Under the pieces are notes generated by a model. It was given only the letters and a program-made list of their open reading frames with translations. It searched no databases and was not told where the DNA came from. The translations under genes were made by a program, and so were the position numbers. A DNA stretch of 64,000 nt from Phytoactinopolyspora alkaliphila (GTDB lineage: Bacteria; Actinomycetota; Actinomycetes; Jiangellales; Jiangellaceae). How positions within the stretch are numbered: the first letter of the stretch is position 1; each line of letters begins with the position of its first letter. The DNA is taken from assembly GCF_010550695.1 (NCBI RefSeq), contig NZ_JAAGOB010000011.1, forward strand, positions 1 through 64,000, given 5' to 3'. Positions 26,180-33,221 of the stretch are shown piece after piece.

Positions 26180-26734
26180 GTGAGAGACCGCCGGCTCCGC
26201 TCCGGCATGCTTGCGATGGGAACAGGCGTCGTCATGCTTGTCGCCGCTGGATGTGGCGGTTCCGAGGCGGACGACGTCGACCTGGATCAAGCCGGAACGG
26301 CTCTGAACGACGACGGCGCGGCGATCATCGAGGAGTTCCGGACCGACGAGCCGCGGATGGGCGAGGTCACGGCCGAGACGGTCGTCGACGACGCCACCAC
26401 GGACCACGAGTGCGCCGACGGCGTGCAGCGCGTCTGGCACACCGACTTCACGCTGGTGTGGCCCGGGGATCCGGCCGACGCCGACACGGTCGACACGTAC
26501 TTCGACGGCACCACCGACTTCGTGGCCGGACGGTTCCGCGATCTCGGCTACGAGACCGAGTCGCAAGAGCTCGGCGACGGGGACCAACCCCGTTCCGCGA
26601 TCTTCCGTCGAGCCGACGACGACGTCACCGTGAAGTTCACCGTCGATTTCCGGCTCGCTGCGGAGCAAGGCGACGCCGAAACGGTCAGCGCGGACTTCAG
26701 TGTCGTCGGTTCCACGTCCTGTGTCGAGTCGTAG
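26180..26734 (+). CDS. Small lipoprotein of the WXG100 operon
   Basis: The protein has 184 residues from GTG 26180, ten bases after the upstream stop. A basic N-terminus (RDRRLRSG) is followed by a hydrophobic core and the lipobox LVAAGC, so the mature protein is lipid-anchored outside the membrane. The mature part is acidic with two Cys (HECADG and STSCVES) that may form a disulphide. No enzymatic motif is visible. Its place as third gene after the WXG100 protein and its large partner suggests it acts as an immunity, receptor or anchoring factor; this is inference. Confidence 0.75.
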   Translation: MRDRRLRSGMLAMGTGVVMLVAAGCGGSEADDVDLDQAGTALNDDGAAIIEEFRTDEPRMGEVTAETVVDDATTDHECADGVQRVWHTDFTLVWPGDPADADTVDTYFDGTTDFVAGRFRDLGYETESQELGDGDQPRSAIFRRADDDVTVKFTVDFRLAAEQGDAETVSADFSVVGSTSCVES

Positions 26735-26767
26735 CTTCCAGCCCGCCGAGTGAACGATGTGATATCG

Positions 26768-26807
26768 GACGCCCCGGCCTTGTGGAAGCTCGTGGCCGTT
26801 CACCGGG
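26768..26807. repeat. Single copy of the ~29-bp unit, left flank of the nuclease-like gene
   Basis: GACGCCCCGGCC is followed closely by a 26-base segment beginning GTGGAAGCTCGTGGCCG (26782-26807). That segment is identical to 28439-28464 on the other side of the nuclease-like gene, where the GACC-GCCCCGGCC lead-in is also present. The unit is the reverse complement of the array at 3598-3816. Confidence 0.8.
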
Positions 26808-27026
26808 TCGCGCCTTCATCGCCTCTGTCGTCACCGCGAGACGACCCATGAGATGTTCAGAGTCACAGTCCGAACACCGCATGAGGTGGAGGGATAAGGA
26901 CCGACGCTAAGCAGGGCGTCGGATAATTGCCTTTCCTCAGCTCTACCGAAATCCGATGAGAACCGGTATGTTGCACCGGACACGGGTGGAGTTCCGGGCA
27001 ATGAGGTTTCCGGAGGGGGAACAGGC

Positions 27027-28391
27027 ATGGCAGACAGACCCACATTTCTCGAATCAGGCGAGCAAGCCCGGCTCATTCCGGTCGCCGCGGATTCATCAAG
27101 GGAGACACGAGCTGTCTCCATCCTGTTGGCCGCGATGATGAGTGTGCCTCCTTTCGCGCTGACCATGCTCCAGCAACTCGGGCAGCGTGTAGGTACCCGT
27201 TCGAGTCTTCTTGGCTTCACGGAGGTCGTGTTCACTCGTAACGGAGACCAAGCAAAGACACGCCCGGACGGACTCTTAGTGTTCGACGGGGGGCGTGGTC
27301 GACAATGGAACTGCCTGGTAGAGGCGAAGATCGGCCGGGCGGAGATTGAACCGGAGCAGATCACCAAGTATGCGAATCTCGCGCGCACCAATGGCATTAC
27401 TGCACTACTCACGATCTCCAACCAATTCGTCGCCACGCCAACGCACAGTCCTGTCCGCCTACCCAAGAGCGTTCTCAAGGGTGTGGAGCTGTTTCATTGG
27501 TCATGGATGTCCATCGTCACCAATGCCATGCTCTTACTCAACGAGCACAAGTTCGAGCGGCCCGAACAGCGGTTCATCCTCAACGAGATGGTCCGCTACT
27601 TCTCGCACCCCACCGTGACTGTTTCATCGTTCGATCGCATGAATCCGGAGTGGAAGGAACTTAATGCCAAGGTCCAGTCAGGTGCACGACTCTCGAGATC
27701 GTCACCTGAAGTCGAGCGGAGCGTGGCAGCTTGGCATCAGGAAAGTCGCGACCTCTGCTTGTTGATGAGCCGAAGGCTGAACCGGACAGTGCGGCAGCGG
27801 CTGAGCAAGTCACACGTGAATGACCAGGTGACGCGACTGAAAGACGACAGCGACAGCTTGATCGCGCGGCACGCTCTCTCATGTGCGTTCGACGTCCCAG
27901 ATGCCGCGTCACCACTTCAGGTCGTGGCAGACCTCCAACGCAGATGCGTCTCCGTATCGATGGTTCTCAGTGCTCCGCGTGACAAACAACGTGCTTCGAG
28001 CAGGATCAACTGGGTCCTTCGGCAACTGGCCAAAACCGACCCGGCTGGTATTCATGTCCGTGCGTCTTGGCCCGGCCGCGCACCAGACACTCAAGCTACT
28101 CTTGCCGACCTGCGAGAAGATGCGAGCTTGCTAGAGGGAGAGAACAAATCGCTCGCGCCGACACAGTTCGAGGTGCTACTCATCCGCGACCTGGCAGGTA
28201 AGTTCAGCGGCTCACGTACATTCGTGGAACTGCTTGAGGAAGCCGTGCCGCACTTCTACGAGCAGGTAGGCGAGCGCGTCCGTGGCTACGTGGCGCCACC
28301 GCCGAAGCTGCGGCGCGCGGAACCTGAGGTGGAGACTCAGATCGAACCCGAAGCCCCCATCGCGGCACTGCCGGAGCCCGCGGACCCCTGA
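27027..28391 (+). CDS. PD-(D/E)XK nuclease-like protein of unknown role
   Basis: The protein has 454 residues. The N-terminal 120 carry a nuclease-fold pattern: Glu66 (FTEVVF), Asp81 (TRPDGLLVF), Glu99-x-Lys101 (LVEAKIG) and Gln111, the order expected for PD-(D/E)XK enzymes. The remaining roughly 330 residues are helical, with an acidic Pro/Glu/Ala-rich tail, and are not recognised. Third-codon positions are visibly less GC-rich than in neighbours, and direct repeats flank the gene, which suggests transfer. It may be a defence or DNA-processing protein, but no partner gene is beside it. A G-rich ribosome site precedes ATG 27027. Confidence 0.7.
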   Translation: MADRPTFLESGEQARLIPVAADSSRETRAVSILLAAMMSVPPFALTMLQQLGQRVGTRSSLLGFTEVVFTRNGDQAKTRPDGLLVFDGGRGRQWNCLVEAKIGRAEIEPEQITKYANLARTNGITALLTISNQFVATPTHSPVRLPKSVLKGVELFHWSWMSIVTNAMLLLNEHKFERPEQRFILNEMVRYFSHPTVTVSSFDRMNPEWKELNAKVQSGARLSRSSPEVERSVAAWHQESRDLCLLMSRRLNRTVRQRLSKSHVNDQVTRLKDDSDSLIARHALSCAFDVPDAASPLQVVADLQRRCVSVSMVLSAPRDKQRASSRINWVLRQLAKTDPAGIHVRASWPGRAPDTQATLADLREDASLLEGENKSLAPTQFEVLLIRDLAGKFSGSRTFVELLEEAVPHFYEQVGERVRGYVAPPPKLRRAEPEVETQIEPEAPIAALPEPADP

Positions 28392-28415
28392 GCGACAGGG
28401 CGAAGCACGCCTGAC

Positions 28416-28557
28416 GACCGCCCCGGCCCCCTGGCCTCGTGGAAGCTCGTGGCCGTTCACCGGGAGCATGTGGAAGCTTCTTGCCGCCAGGGTGCCATGT
28501 GGAAGCTTGTGGCGGTCCGCCTCAACCATGTGCAAGCTCGTGGCCGCCGCGCCTATG
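28416..28557. repeat. Tandem array of ~29-31-bp units (4 copies), right flank of the nuclease-like gene
   Basis: Units start at 28439, 28470, 28499 and 28530, each opening GTGGAAGCTYSTKGC or close (the last GTGCAAGCTCGTGG) and ending in an -AT or -ATG. They follow a GACC-GCCCCGGCC lead-in also seen at 26768. The orientation is opposite to the 3598-3816 array. It lies just past the nuclease-like gene and before the histidine-kinase remnant. Confidence 0.85.
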
Positions 28558-28579
28558 CCCCAAGGACCCGTGCAGGGCG

Positions 28580-29110
28580 CTGACGGGAAGGTGAGCGTCA
28601 CCGTCGCACTTCACCCGGGCGCCCGGCGATCTCCATCGTTCCGCCGTGGGAATGAACGACCTCCTCGACCAGGACCAGGCCCAGCCCAAGCCGGTGACCC
28701 GCATCGGTCGCGGCGGGTCCCCCGCCGGAATCGCTGTGTGAGCTCCGCGGCGACTGCGGCGTCCAGTCACTCGCCCGTATCGGCCACGATCAACCGGACC
28801 GTGTCGGCACCGCCGTTAAGACTGACAGTCACCGTCCCGCCCGATTGACGTGCCCGAACGAGTTGTGGACCAGCGCGGAAATGGCACGGCGTAGCGCACT
28901 CGGCGCTCCGGTGATGACGTGGCGCGTGGCTCGATCCGTATCCGCGACGAGGCCGAACCCGGCCTGTCCGCTGTTCCGGCCAAGGACCGTTTGATGTCGG
29001 CGGTCGTCTGATCCAGGCCGACGGGCTGTCCCGCGTCGGGGCGATGCCGCATCTCGGCCGAGAGCAAAGGTCGTTGACGATATCCATCGGTACTCTCGCG
29101 GCGCACATGG
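28580..29110 (-). pseudogene. Frameshifted remnant of a sensor histidine kinase
   Basis: Reading the minus strand across frames recovers a kinase core in order. It has DIVNDL and LLSAEMRHRP (end of the dimerisation helices), then GAPSALRRAISALVHNSFGH (N-box), GGTVTVSL, LIVADTGE (G1 box) followed by an in-frame TGA, LTQRF, GLGLVLVEEVVHSHGGTMEI (G2 box region) and VTLTFP. At least three frame changes and a stop interrupt it. The His-containing phosphorylation helix is not found. No response-regulator partner remains. This decayed gene fills the space before the MarR gene. Confidence 0.85.
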
Positions 29111-29114
29111 TGCC

Positions 29115-29627
29115 TTAGCGGTCACCTCGGCCGTCCGGGGCTAGCCGGTCGTGGATGTTGCGGCCGATGTCGCGGACTTGCGCGATCTGTTCCGGAGTCA
29201 GCACGTCGAAGACGAGCGACCGAACGGCTTCGACATGGCCGGGAGCAGCGGCGACCACCTTCGCCATGCCCTCGGCGGTGAGGGTGGCGTTGGTGTAGCG
29301 GGCGTCGTCAGAGCGCGGTTCACGGCGGACCCAGCCACGCCGCTCCAGCCGTTTGACCACATGCGACAACCTCGACGACGAGCCGTTGGCCAGCCCGGCG
29401 AGCTCACTCATGCACAACGCCTGCTCCGGTGCCTCAGACAGTGCTGAGAGAACGGCGTACTCGAAGTGGCTGAGATCGGCGTCACGCTGCAACTGACTCT
29501 CCAGCGCGGCCGGCAGCCGGATCAGCACCGCGGCGAACGCCCGCCAGGCCTCCTGCTCATCGGGAGTGAGCCAGCGCGGCTCGGCAGCGGAACCGTCGGT
29601 GTCCGCGAGGTGGGTACTGGTCACCAC
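29115..29627 (-). CDS. MarR-family transcriptional regulator
   Basis: The protein has 170 residues. The winged helix spans about 50-125: FEYAVLSALSEAPEQALCMS, then LANGSSSRLSHVVKRLERRG (recognition helix) and wing REPRSDDARYTNATLT. Long N- and C-terminal helices form the dimer. It is divergent from the DOPA-dioxygenase-like gene. Two TTGA-N4-TCAA palindromes lie between them, so it likely represses both until an aromatic ligand binds (inference). It starts at one of two adjacent GTG codons (29627 or 29624). Confidence 0.93.
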   Translation of the reverse strand: MVTSTHLADTDGSAAEPRWLTPDEQEAWRAFAAVLIRLPAALESQLQRDADLSHFEYAVLSALSEAPEQALCMSELAGLANGSSSRLSHVVKRLERRGWVRREPRSDDARYTNATLTAEGMAKVVAAAPGHVEAVRSLVFDVLTPEQIAQVRDIGRNIHDRLAPDGRGDR

Positions 29628-29645
29628 CCCAGTTTACGGCAATGA

Positions 29646-29694
29646 CTTGACGGTTCAAGCGATTCGGCCTATCGTTTAATTGAAGCTTCAATTA
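29646..29694. promoter_or_regulatory. Paired MarR operators over the dioxygenase promoter
   Basis: CTTGACGGTTCAAG (29646-29659) and TAATTGAAGCTTCAATTA (29677-29694, a perfect 18-bp palindrome) share TTGA-N4-TCAA, with centres 33 bp apart, about three helical turns. On the plus strand, TTGACG (29647-29652), 17 bases and TATCGT (29670-29675) form a plausible promoter. The first operator covers its -35 and the second sits around the start point. Confidence 0.8.
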
Positions 29695-29767
29695 TTCTCC
29701 CAGACGCGATTCTCCCGGTGGTGCCCGAACCGGGTCCCGTCAGGACGTCACCCGGAAAGGAACGCAT

Positions 29768-30649
29768 GTGAATCCCCGGTCCGACACGGCGGTGCCAGGC
29801 GGCGCGTTCGACGAGTTCGTCGGGGGCGCGGTGTCGATCAGCAACGCTCAGCGCCGCTGGACGCCCGACGACGGACCTCTTCCCGCGCTGTACATCAGCC
29901 ACGGAGCGCCACCACTGTTCGACGACGGGCCGTGGATCAGTGAGCTCTTCGGCTGGTCTCAGACGTTGCCGAAGCCGCGCGCGGTGCTCATCGTCAGCGC
30001 GCACTGGGAGTCGGCTCCGCTCGCGCTCTCGGCGTCGGCCGCTCACACGCCGCTCGTGTACGACTTCGGCGGGTTCCACCCTCGGTACCACCAGATGACC
30101 TACCCGACGCCCGACGCCGGTAACCTCGCCCGCCAGGTGGCCGCACTGATGCCGGACGGCGAGCGGGTGCACGAACACGGCAGCCGCGGGCTGGATCACG
30201 GGGCGTGGGTTCCGCTGAAGGTAATGTACCCGCTCGCCGACGTCCCGGTGCTACAGCTGAGCATGCCCACCCATGGTCCGGGCAAGCTCCTTGAGCTGGG
30301 ACGACGACTGCACCCACTGCGGGAGGAAGGCGTCCTCGTGATCGGCTCCGGGTTCATGACCCACGGCCTGCCGTACCTCACCCGCGAGATGGCCGTGCAC
30401 AATCACCCGCCGTCGTGGTCGTCGGACTTCGACGCATGGGCGGCCGACGCCCTGGCCCGCGGCGACGTCGACACGCTCGCCGCGTACACGTCCAAGGCGC
30501 CGGGAATGCCCTACGCACACCCCACCGTCGACCACTACATCCCGCTGTTCATCACGCTTGGAGCGGCGACGGACGCCGAGCAGCCGGTGAGCACCACCAT
30601 CGAGGGCTACATGATGGGCCTGTCGAAGCGGTCCTTCCAGGTGAGCTGA
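29768..30649 (+). CDS. Extradiol ring-cleavage dioxygenase (4,5-DOPA dioxygenase-like, LigB fold)
   Basis: The protein has 293 residues from GTG 29768 (GGAAAGGAA upstream). It belongs to the class III extradiol family. Likely metal and catalytic His lie in LYISHGAPP, VSAHWES, GLDHGAWVPL and GSGFMTHGL. Such enzymes cleave catechol-type rings with Fe(II) or Zn(II); the true substrate is not fixed. An N-terminal extension of about 37 residues precedes the conserved core. It is controlled by the divergent MarR gene through the two palindromes at 29646-29694. Confidence 0.9.
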   Translation: MNPRSDTAVPGGAFDEFVGGAVSISNAQRRWTPDDGPLPALYISHGAPPLFDDGPWISELFGWSQTLPKPRAVLIVSAHWESAPLALSASAAHTPLVYDFGGFHPRYHQMTYPTPDAGNLARQVAALMPDGERVHEHGSRGLDHGAWVPLKVMYPLADVPVLQLSMPTHGPGKLLELGRRLHPLREEGVLVIGSGFMTHGLPYLTREMAVHNHPPSWSSDFDAWAADALARGDVDTLAAYTSKAPGMPYAHPTVDHYIPLFITLGAATDAEQPVSTTIEGYMMGLSKRSFQVS

Positions 30650-30654
30650 CCGGC

Positions 30655-30717
30655 CTACTGCGGGACGAACATCACGGCGTCCCCGACCACCCGCGTGCCA
30701 TTGCCCTCGTCGGAGAT
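30655..30717 (-). pseudogene. C-terminal scrap of a golvesin/xanthan-lyase-like domain
   Basis: Minus-strand reading gives ISDEGNGTRVVGDAVMFVPQ and then TAG. This resembles the last strands (VxADAVRFV type) of carbohydrate-associated golvesin-like C-domains. No domain body precedes it. It is a roughly 20-residue fragment and the assignment is tentative. Confidence 0.4.
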
Positions 30718-30790
30718 CCCGGCTGATCCACGGAGTAATCAGTGCTCTGGCCGCCATGCCACACCGTCAGCTTGGCATTGGTGGCCCGTC

Positions 30791-30868
30791 GTGGGCCGGG
30801 AGCAGCAGGGAGACAAGCGATCGCGAGACGCCGGCAAGCCGGGCGACGTCCTTGATAGTGGACGCGCG
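30791..30868 (-). pseudogene. LacI-family helix-turn-helix fragment
   Basis: Minus-strand reading gives STIKDVARLAGVSRSLVSLL, the first helix-turn-helix of LacI repressors. An in-frame TAG lies immediately upstream, no usable start exists, and the effector domain is absent. The region 30650-30961 otherwise holds no intact gene. Confidence 0.7.
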
Positions 30869-30961
30869 CTACTCGTCACGCGCTCACGATCCGGCTCGGG
30901 CATCGGTGGGTGTCAGCCACCAATTCTGCCCGAGAATCCGCCGGCGACGCTCTCGCGTGGT

Positions 30962-31714
30962 TCAGCTGAACAATGAGACGCGGCCCTCGGTGATGAACAG
31001 GCGACGTGCTTTCTGCCTGGCGGAGGGGTCTCGACGCATTACGCAGACGAACGACTCGGGGGTCTCACCGGCCAGCTCCCGGAGTGCGGGCGATCCTGCG
31101 AGCAGGCTCTGGATCAGCACAGACTGTGGTTCCAGGCGCCGGACGGCCCCGGATCGGTCGGTCAGGCATCCGTGGTGGCTGACGTAGACCTCACACGAGC
31201 ACGCGGACGGCGCCCCAGTTTCGTGCCGCACCGGAAATCGGTCAGCAGGGAGGGCAGTGCGGTCGTAGTTCGGCTCCGTGGCGTCCATCGCCCTCAGCTG
31301 CGAGGTATCCAGCCACACGACAACGAGCCTCGACGTCTCCCCTGGCGCGGCCACGGGCGTGGCCGGGACGTACCCGGGCCGGCTGACGTGTGCCGAGACG
31401 CCCGGCGCCAGATTGCCCACGTCCACCGCGGTGATCGGCAACACCAGCCGCCGTGGCGGCTGAGCGGGCAGCTTGCGCCGGAGCTGAGCCGGGGATGCGT
31501 TGGACCCCACCGCCAGCACCGGCGTCCGCTCGGACAGCGGCACGCCGCCCTCAACCCGGAGAAGTCCGTCCAGTTCCGCGGCATTTACCTGGTGGAACGC
31601 GTCGCCGAGGATGACACCCGTACCCGGCACCGGGCGGCCAGGGTAGGTCAGGGGTTCCGACTGGGGATCGCGCTCGCCTCCCGAACCGTCGAGATGCCGC
31701 GTGTCCCGCACCAT
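30962..31714 (-). CDS. Uncharacterised protein with a glutamylcyclotransferase-like motif
   Basis: The protein has 250 residues. The central stretch VLAVGSNASPAQLRRKL recalls the YGSN loop of gamma-glutamylcyclotransferase-fold proteins. It is followed by beta-rich sequence (RLVLPITAVDVGNL, RLVVVWLDTSQL) and a helical C-terminus. I cannot identify the catalytic Glu, so function is unassigned. It lies about 45 bases downstream of the flavoprotein gene on the same strand, possibly co-transcribed. The exact start within 31690-31714 is uncertain. Confidence 0.6.
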   Translation of the reverse strand: MVRDTRHLDGSGGERDPQSEPLTYPGRPVPGTGVILGDAFHQVNAAELDGLLRVEGGVPLSERTPVLAVGSNASPAQLRRKLPAQPPRRLVLPITAVDVGNLAPGVSAHVSRPGYVPATPVAAPGETSRLVVVWLDTSQLRAMDATEPNYDRTALPADRFPVRHETGAPSACSCEVYVSHHGCLTDRSGAVRRLEPQSVLIQSLLAGSPALRELAGETPESFVCVMRRDPSARQKARRLFITEGRVSLFS

Positions 31715-31758
31715 GCTGCCTCAGAGCTCGCCTCTCACACCGGGAATCCTTGCGGTGA

Positions 31759-32871
31759 TCATGCTCCCACAATGGCGATCGCGGCTGACACGGCCCGCAA
31801 GGCCGATCGGACCTCGAGCGCGGCCGCGCGGCCCGCCCGGTTGGCGCCCACCGTGCTCGCCGACGGCCCGTATCCCACCAGGTGCACGCGTGGCTCGGCC
31901 ACGACGCGGGTCCCGTCCATCCGGATGCCGCCACCGGGTTCGCGCAACTTCAGCGGCGCAAGATGATCGAGAGCCGCACGGAAACCGGTGGCCCAGATGA
32001 TCACGTCCGCGTCGGCTGATCGGCCGTCATCCCACCGCACGCCATGCGAGAGGATTCGCTCGAACATCGGGTGCCGCTCCAGCACGCCCTTGGCGAGCGC
32101 TGCCTCGACCACGGGCGTGTATCCGAGGCCCGTGACGTGGACCACGCTCTCCGGTGGCAGTCCGGCACGGACCCGCTCGTCGACCTGGGCGATCACCCGC
32201 CGGCCGAAGTCCTCGGTGAACTCTTCTCGGTAGAACGTCGGCGGGCGGCGTGTCACCCAGGTTGTGGACGCGGCCACGTCGGCGATCTCGGAGAGGATGT
32301 GCGTCGCTGAGTGACCACCGCCCACCACCACGACCCGTTGGCCGGCGAACTCCGCCGGGCCTCGATACTCCGCGGAATGCAGCTGGCGACCGGCGAACTC
32401 GGCCGAGCCCGGATAGTACGGCCAGTACGGTCGGGTCCATGTTCCGGTGGCGTTGATGACGGCCCGTGCCGTCCAGATTGCGGTGCCGGTTTCCACGACG
32501 AGCCGGCCGTCGTCGCCGGGGCGGACGGCTCGAACCTCCACCGGCCGCTGCACGGGCAGGTCGTATCGGCGCTCGTAGTCTCCGTAGTACGCGCCGACGA
32601 CCTCGGCCGCGGGCCGTGTGGCGACGGACGTGTCCGGCGACCAGCGGGTGCCCGGAAGCTGGAAGACGCCGTGGACCTTCTCCATCGTCAGGCTCGGCGA
32701 GCGCTCCCGCCAGGCGCCGCCGGGCGCGCCGCCGGAGTCGAGGACCACGAATCCGGCTCCGGACGTCAAGCCCAGACGTTTGAGGTGATAAGCGCTCGAC
32801 AGGCCGGCCTGACCGGCGCCGATCACCACCACATCAGTCTCGCCCACACCTCGAAGCGCTCTCATGTTCAT
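31759..32871 (-). CDS. Flavin-containing monooxygenase-like FAD/NAD(P) oxidoreductase
   Basis: The protein has 370 residues. The first dinucleotide fold VVVIGAGQAGLSSAYHLKRL binds FAD. A second one, RVVVVGGGHSATHILSEI, binds NAD(P)H. IIWATGF near the C-terminus is the typical ATG motif. The overall order matches single-component flavin monooxygenases and ArsO/TrkA-like oxidoreductases; the substrate is unknown. Start ATG 32871 (MNMRALRG) is chosen because the open frame upstream runs into a glycosidase scrap, not conserved flavoprotein sequence. ATG 32865 is an alternative. Confidence 0.88.
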   Translation of the reverse strand: MNMRALRGVGETDVVVIGAGQAGLSSAYHLKRLGLTSGAGFVVLDSGGAPGGAWRERSPSLTMEKVHGVFQLPGTRWSPDTSVATRPAAEVVGAYYGDYERRYDLPVQRPVEVRAVRPGDDGRLVVETGTAIWTARAVINATGTWTRPYWPYYPGSAEFAGRQLHSAEYRGPAEFAGQRVVVVGGGHSATHILSEIADVAASTTWVTRRPPTFYREEFTEDFGRRVIAQVDERVRAGLPPESVVHVTGLGYTPVVEAALAKGVLERHPMFERILSHGVRWDDGRSADADVIIWATGFRAALDHLAPLKLREPGGGIRMDGTRVVAEPRVHLVGYGPSASTVGANRAGRAAALEVRSALRAVSAAIAIVGA

Positions 32872-32949
32872 GTCAACGGCGCTAGGCGCCACCCGCATCC
32901 CACCATCGACGCGAGGTACCTCACAATGGTTAGCCGGCCTCTCGCAGAC

Positions 32950-33066
32950 GCTGTCATCGTGGTGGATGTTCAGCACCACGGTCAGGCCATGGGCGAGCAC
33001 ACGCTCGACAGCCGCCTCGACCGGTTCGCGTAGAAATGATCGATCTCGAATGGGTTTCGTGTCGTC
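32950..33066 (-). pseudogene. GH5 cellulase-like fragment
   Basis: The minus strand reads DDTKPIRDRSFLREPVEAAV and then ERVLAHGLTVVLNIHHDD, about 39 residues matching the region around the second barrel helix and the HH strand of family 5 glycosidases. Upstream and downstream parts of the enzyme are missing. It is in frame with, but upstream of, the flavoprotein start. The rest of the gap 32872-33221 shows nothing else, apart from the start region of the S55 gene. Confidence 0.55.
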
Positions 33067-33221
33067 GGCACAGTGGGACCACCTCGCCAATAGCCAAATT
33101 ACCGGAGCCCCCGAGTGGAGTGGATTGTGGCGTTTCGATTGCCGCCGCATTGTTCGAATGCTTGTATGGCGTCCAGGTGAATTCACGCCACGTCTACCTA
33201 CCTTATGCCGACGGGATATCC

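Noticed and set aside
33036-33221. N-terminal extension of the S55 gene upstream of 33222
   Set aside because: The extension has no signal-peptide features. A proper signal peptide begins at ATG 33222.
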